The position numbers were made by a program, and so were the translations under genes. From Rhypophila decipiens (lineage: Eukaryota; Ascomycota; Sordariomycetes; Sordariales; Naviculisporaceae): a stretch of 64,000 bases of DNA. Positions 59,152-64,000 of the stretch are shown here, in pieces; positions within the stretch are counted from its first letter, which is position 1; the number at the start of each line of letters is the position of its first letter. The stretch covers positions 59,589-123,588 of the forward strand of contig MU858157.1 of the NCBI GenBank assembly GCA_033297075.1, written 5' to 3'. The notes under the pieces are model-generated. The model ran no database searches and was not told where the DNA came from. It saw nothing but the letters and a program-made list of their open reading frames with translations.

Positions 59152-60999
59152 ATTGGTGGATTGGTGGATTATCAGTCGTAACGAGGGATTGAGGTGGTAT
59201 TACTGCGACGCTTCTGCTTTCGTTATGGCTGACAGACGTGCTTTTTGTGTGGTGAAAGTTTGTGTGGTTCAAAGTTTGGAATACCGGTGAATATTTCGGG
59301 GATGAGGCTCAAGCAGCAGACAAAGATGCAATACGTGGGGGCATCGATGGATCTGAGCAGTTGTTATAAAAGCAGGCGTTGGGCTGGCCGCCGAGATTTC
59401 CATAATTCTGCCATGTGGGCTCCGCACGGAGCGGCCAACCTAGTAACACCAAAACCGGCTATCCACCCAGGTGAGTGGAGCAATCGTTCAACGTATGGAT
59501 GAAAAAGAAAAAAAATTCGACCTGGATCATCCTAGACAGTCCCATGGGGCATCAGAGAAAGGACTCGGCCAAAACTGGGTGTCCTTTCTAGAGAAACCCT
59601 AGCACTGAGCGGACGCCTAGTCCCCTGCCATCTGAGACGGTCGAGAACCAGCTGGCCGACGCCAGATGTGAAAGCTCAGGGGCGACGGGACAGGTAGGGG
59701 GGCCGCGCCTCCCTCTCGGTGAACATCGTGCTGTCACCCCCTTATCTCGACCGAAGGCCATAGCAGCAGAGGCCACCGGCTGAACAGTGCCATGTGACCG
59801 GTCTGCCAAAGCGGCGTGTTATGACGACACACCAGCTGTCTGTGAAGGACGAGGAAGCACGACCAGCTTCTGGAAGTCCTCTTGTTCTTTGACTGTGTGG
59901 CCTGATCGTAAATGGACAGGGGTCGCCGGGAGGCCCAGTATTTAGAGTTGGCACTACAGTTGAAAGATGCATGCGAGAAGCCTCAGATTCTCTCTAGTGT
60001 GCACAGTCCGCCCCAGCATGCCAGCGTAGTGCCTGGGGTTCTTGCCTAGTCCGAGATTCTGGCGTACACTTGCCGGGCATCGTCCACGGCGCTGGACAGC
60101 TGGAAACCTCTGGGGGGGAGAGACCACCGATGGGCACTCCGAGCTTCGCCGACCGCGTCCTATATATCCCGCCGCCCCCTCTGCTACCATCTTTAGACGG
60201 TTTGCACAGAGAAAGAAAGCCTGCTGCCTAATTGAACCCATTCAACTGCCCTTGTTTAGCTTTATCGTGTCCGGACTGTGACATGATCTATCTACGGTGT
60301 GCATTCGGATTTCAAGTGCTTGTTCTCAGACGCTTGGGACAAGGTAGTCGTGAAGATAAATGTCGCTCGTCTCGGTTCAGACTGGAGAGAAATCTTACAG
60401 AAAGCGGTGGAGAGAAAATTGCGGTTGGGATCTTGCGCGTAGATTCGATGCCACAAACACACTACTAGGTCTGGTCAACATAGGGTGGGTGAGTGGGGAC
60501 AAACGTACGGAGTTCCTCGGTGGGGCACACCAAGAAAGTATTCGGCCGAGAAAGGGGTATCTTTGAAAAGAATAGACTATATGAATGAAAAAAAGGCGGG
60601 GCTGGACGGTAGGAAACGGGTGCAAGGGCGGCAAGAAAGCAGAAAAAATATCTCAATACCAGGTTTCCGTTGTGCTCGCTCGCCCACAACCGTCGAGGTT
60701 GACAACGGACCCGCAATACCAAGATATCCCCACGGGCCAGGACCGGGTTTGCTATCGAGTTAAAACTCTTCGCCGCCGAATGGGGCGCCTACCGTCGCCA
60801 TCGTAGCAACACCCACAGCCCAAGATGATCATCTGGGTTAGGTTTGAGCCGACGACGGGTGTTGGGAACTTCAAAGTGATGTATGTCGCTTGCCAGAAGA
60901 ACACTTACAGCACTCCGCCGTGTTTCTCACCGTGGTGAGGCCAAGTAAACGCGCTGGCATCCGGTCTCCATCTCCATACTCCGTAACGTAGACTTCGGC
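59152..60999. other. Intergenic, upstream of the bZIP gene
   Basis: About 1.85 kb between the bZIP start and the 3' end of the pseudouridine synthase gene (both -). No frame has a recognisable pattern. It is probably an extended regulatory region, as is common before regulator genes. Confidence 0.55.
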
Positions 61000-62337
61000 T
61001 TAATCAAATTCAACATCTCCAACAGCTCCTACCAGCTCTTCCAGCCCGCCCACGCGTGTTGGTCCGTCCATTCCCTGTGGCGGCAAGGCCCACTTCGGCA
61101 AGGGGCTGACATAGCTCCACGCTCCTTCGGCATCTTCATACCTTAGACTATGAAGCCATAGGGAGAGCTCTTGGGCACCGGGATCTGTATACAGCGGCGT
61201 GTTGCATTGCTCACAGACCTCGCCCGACATCTTTTCGGCCTTTTTCTCGTAGTACTTGTTCAACATTTCGTCGTAGTAGGCGACAGCGTCCGCTACCTCT
61301 TCTTTGCCCATCCGTGAGAGACGGGCAATGATGTCCTCGTCAGTATTCTGCACAGCATCGGGGTCGTTGGCGCCTAGGTCGAAGCCCCAGACTCGCTGGT
61401 TGGCATAAATCGGGTCGTTCTCGATCGGGTGACCGAGATATTGCAGGTGGACGCGTAGCTGATGCGTTCTCCCAGTGACGGGTAGACACCGTACAATCGA
61501 GTAACCCCGCTCGGTTTTGGCTTTCTCTTGAGCCGTGTCGTCGAGGCTGGCGCCTTGAGAAATCCGACCTGCTTGGCTCGCCGTTGGATAGTATGCCAAA
61601 CGCTTGAAAACAGTTCGCGCCGCCTTTCCGTTGGCACGAACCCGATTTAGGCCAAGTTTTGGCGAAATCTGAAGAATAGGCTGGTCACAAACCACCTCCC
61701 CATCAGGAAACCTACCGACAACACGAGCTATATATTCCTTGCGCACCGAACGTTGTTTGATCTTGAGGTCCAGCTCGCCAGCAGCCTTGGTATTCTTGCC
61801 AATGAACATGATGCCACTAGTGAGCCTATCGAGCCGGTTACATGGGCGCGGCAGGAAGTTTGGTCCTCTCTCTGCCTTGAGAATCTCAACCACCGAGTTG
61901 AAATTGTAGCGACCGGCTGGGTGAACTGGGACCCCAGATGGCTTGTTGATAACAATCATATCCTCGTCTTCGTGGATGACGCCAATCGGCTCGGCTGTGA
62001 TGGGCGGCTCGTGTCGGTGCGTTGTATGGCTAACAAGATCGCCATTCTGGAGGACATAATCAGGGCCGATCACTTTGCCGTTGACCATTACGAGACCCGA
62101 TTCCATCGCGGCGCGATAGTACTCAAGCGGCCGGTCGCGAAACTCGCTGCCGAAGATATCTATCAGGCGGCGACCACGCCATCGCTCCTTGCACCATGTG
62201 TTGTATGTGTAGTGATACGGCGCGACCCGCCGAAGCCCGGCCTCCAGATAGTATGGCCGGGGAAACGGGTTGCAGGGTGTGACGACGACTGATGGAGGTC
62301 CATCTAAATGGATGGCAGTAGTAACGACAGTGCCGGT

Positions 62338-62370
<33 letters not shown>

Positions 62371-62547
62371 ACAGATGTTCGAGGTCGTCCCCGAGGGGAG
62401 GTTTCGGGCCTCATGGGAGGGGGCGAGGGGTTCTCTGGCGCTTGTGCCCATTTTGTCGATATCAACCCTTACAGAGGCAAAGAAACTGGGGGCTGCGTTT
62501 AGCACGGTTCTTCTGGGAAATTTGGTGGCAAGAAGAAGCCGATCCAT
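61000..62547 (-). CDS. RluA-family RNA pseudouridine synthase (Pus8/Pus9/Rib2-like)
   Basis: Converts uridine to pseudouridine in RNA; relatives in yeast (Pus9, and the C-terminal unit called Pus8 in Rib2) modify position 32 of mitochondrial or cytosolic tRNAs. One exon, 515 residues. Residues 1-33 (MDRLLLATKFPRRTVLNAAP...) look like a mitochondrial leader; Met33 would give a cytosolic form. A Gly-Ser repeat follows at about 60-72. An S4-like segment is seen at about 125-175 (RLIDIFGSEF, GLVMVNGKVIGPDYVLQNGD). The catalytic domain has VINKPSGVPVHPAGRY and the active-site loop CNRLDRLTSGIMF with Asp240, then GRTHQLRVHLQYLGHPIENDPIY. The C-terminal part carries CEQCN and a Trp-rich end, usual for fungal members. 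There is no deaminase domain here, so it is not the fused Rib2. Confidence 0.93.
62332..62370 (-). repeat. Hexanucleotide repeat coding Gly-Ser in the pseudouridine synthase
   Basis: About six ggagcc/ggtgcc units in a row give GSGSGSGSGTG on the coding (-) strand, just behind the putative leader peptide. Length changes would stay in frame. Confidence 0.75.
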
Positions 62548-62963
62548 TAACAGACCATTAATATTGTATGGGCCAGAGGGTGCAGTTTGCGCCAGACACC
62601 ATATTCAAAGCGACGTGGTTTGAGTTGCGGTTGACGCGGAATGCCAAGCTGCAGACAATTAAGAAATAGAGCGGTGAGGTAGGGCAGAAATGGACTGGTC
62701 CACCGATCAGTCCGCCCACCTCCTGATTGAACCTCGGGCCAGCTTCCAAGGTACCATGCGGGGGCTCCAGGGGACCGGAAACAGAGTTCCCTAAACAATA
62801 TGTACCCCTATTTACCGAGTACCTCACAGATTACCAGAATATCTCACATGTTATCCGTTCAGTAACTGGCTTCTCTTAATACGGATCATCCATCTGTACC
62901 CGGACTTCAGCTCTTACTCGCGTCTCTCTTCATCTTGCCAAACGTCCCAAACTCGCCTTAGTC
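62548..62963. other. Divergent upstream region of pseudouridine synthase and thioesterase
   Basis: A 416-bp space separates two start codons pointing apart. No gene is seen. Confidence 0.6.
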
Positions 62964-63540
62964 ATGGCGAACAAGTCATTGAAGAGCCGTACCAGGCAGG
63001 ATTATCCGTACATCCTCGAATACCGAACGAGATGGTAAGCTATTAATTCCTACGGGCATTTCTGGTTGAATGCCAGTGTGTGTTCCTGCAGGCCGTTCCC
63101 CGAATCATGAGCCCAGTGAGGAAGTCTGTAGCTGACCCTGGGAAAGGAGCGACAACGACATGTATAACCATATGAACAACACGATTTATAACCAACTTTT
63201 CGATTCCGTTATCAACGCCTATCTCATCGATCACGGACTTGATCCAGCGACATCTCCACAACATCCCTTAATGGCTCGCACCAGTGTTGATTACTTCGGA
63301 TCAATCTCATACCCAGCAGTGGCAGAGCTCTCCCTACGTGTAAATCATCTTGGGAAGTCGAGTGCTACATACGAGGTTGGACTCTTCGAAAAGAATGTCA
63401 AGGGTATTCGGGCAGTTGGGGAATTTGTTCATGTATTTGTGGATCGCGAAACAGGCCGCCCGAATGTAAATGGGATGAATAGTATACTACGACAAAGCTT
63501 AGAGAAAATCTTAGTAAAATCACTTAAGGGTAAAATATAG
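62964..63540 (+). CDS. Hotdog-fold thioesterase (4HBT family)
   Basis: Acyl-CoA thioesterase-like protein of the 4-hydroxybenzoyl-CoA thioesterase family; substrate unknown. Exons 62964-63034 and 63147-63540 give 154 residues, the usual single-domain length. The joint restores the family motif TRWSDNDMYNHMNNTIY, with the expected catalytic Asp just before a Met-Tyr-Asn-His-Met-Asn-Asn helix start; later VDYFGSISYPAVAELSLRV and ATYEVGLFEKN are the core strands. The chosen 112-nt intron uses GTAAGC and an AAAG acceptor with a CTGAC branch site. A better-looking CAG acceptor at 63091 would cause a stop six codons on, so mis-splicing would destroy the message. The last 70 bases are markedly A/T-rich (TTA, AAA, ATA codons), right where the AT-rich block begins. 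Confidence 0.86.
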
Positions 63541-63910
63541 AGGATCTATATAGAGAGTTAGAAATTCTTACTATATTTAGTCTTAGACCTTAGATATAAT
63601 TAGTAACTCGGAAATTAGGGTTTAGAAATTCCTTTACGTTAGATTTCTAAAGAATAAATCTTTTAGTTTAGACTAGTTTTTTAAGAAATTTTAAAAAAAG
63701 AATTTGTTATTATAATATATATAACGTAGTATTAAGAGATAATATATTTAAATTATTAGTATTATAATTATTATATTATTCTAGAATATTTTTAAAGTTC
63801 TAAGTTTAAATTAGAATAAAAAGAGTTAAATTATATTCTTTTTTTATTTTCCATAAACTTAGTCTTAATATTTATAATACATTTAGTCTTATTATTATCC
63901 TATAGTTAAC
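63541..63910. repeat. AT-rich block, probable RIP-degraded repeat
   Basis: Directly after the thioesterase stop codon the sequence becomes about four-fifths A+T by eye, with many TA and TTA steps and almost no CpG, and it returns to normal composition by about 63915. There is no open frame. This pattern is typical of repeats mutated by repeat-induced point mutation in Pezizomycotina. No element type can be named. Confidence 0.65.
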
Positions 63911-63918
63911 GTATTTTA

Positions 63919-63950
63919 TCACCGAGCTGCGCATTTCACCGAGCTGCGCA
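63919..63950. repeat. 15-bp direct repeat at the edge of the AT-rich block
   Basis: tcaccgagctgcgca occurs at 63919-63933 and again at 63936-63950, two bases apart. It sits where composition returns to normal and may be part of a transposon end or a duplicated regulatory site. The remaining 50 bases to the window edge look like ordinary CT-rich leader sequence. Confidence 0.6.
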
Positions 63951-64000
63951 CTTTCTCCCATTTTCACTACATCCAACTTCAACGCTGATTTCCTCCACCA

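Noticed and set aside
58993..59272. Longer N-terminus of the bZIP frame (start at 59272)
   Set aside because: The conserved start of this bZIP group is restored only by the exon starting at 59151; the extension holds a Lys run coded by intron sequence.

Overview
The window is nuclear DNA of a filamentous ascomycete (Pezizomycotina). The evidence is short introns of about 48-220 nt with GTAAGT/GTATGT-type donors and CTAAC/CTGAC branch sites, monocistronic genes on both strands, gene families typical of moulds, and an AT-rich block at the right end that looks like a repeat hit by repeat-induced point mutation. Runs such as tacctaccta in the intergenic DNA would fit a Sordariomycete, but this is only an impression. 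I recognised 18 protein-coding genes, nearly all intact, plus one doubtful small gene. There are no tRNA, rRNA, CRISPR or intact transposon genes that I can support.

Layout. 1-5990: gene-free. 5991-13058: RTA1-type membrane protein (-), mitochondrial or cytosolic lipase-like alpha/beta hydrolase (+), multi-exon MFS transporter (-). 14028-20460: secreted Thr/Val-rich protein (-), ureidoglycolate lyase (+), 2H phosphoesterase (+). 21659-32244: BUD2/CLA2-type RasGAP (+), cyclophilin 40 (-), D-aminoacyl-tRNA deacylase (-), CCR4-NOT subunit Not3 (+). 35421-46129: C2H2 zinc-finger protein (+), NADP isocitrate dehydrogenase (+), Ino80 subunit Iec3 (-), Myg1 nuclease (+), endosulfine Igo1 (-). 47528-54529: secreted glutaminase GtaA (-) and secreted PLC-like phosphodiesterase (-). 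58169-63540: bZIP factor (-), RluA-type pseudouridine synthase (-), hotdog thioesterase (+). 63541-63910: AT-rich block, followed by a short direct repeat and ordinary-composition DNA.

The genes are mostly housekeeping: RNA decay and translation quality (Not3, Dtd1, Myg1, pseudouridine synthase), chromatin (Iec3), signalling (RasGAP, Igo1, bZIP, C2H2), metabolism (isocitrate dehydrogenase, ureidoglycolate lyase) and a secreted/membrane set (GtaA, PLC-like, Thr/Val-rich protein, RTA1, MFS). There is no biosynthetic cluster: neighbours do not share a pathway. The intergenic spaces are large (several of 2-6 kb), which suggests long regulatory regions or decayed sequence. I found no convincing new multi-gene system. 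The most interesting points are the AT-rich border that seems to have altered the 3' end of a live gene, the unnamed secreted protein, the Tyr-repeat zinc-finger protein, paired palindromes upstream of NOT3, and several unusual splicing arrangements. All splice sites were read by eye, without transcript data.
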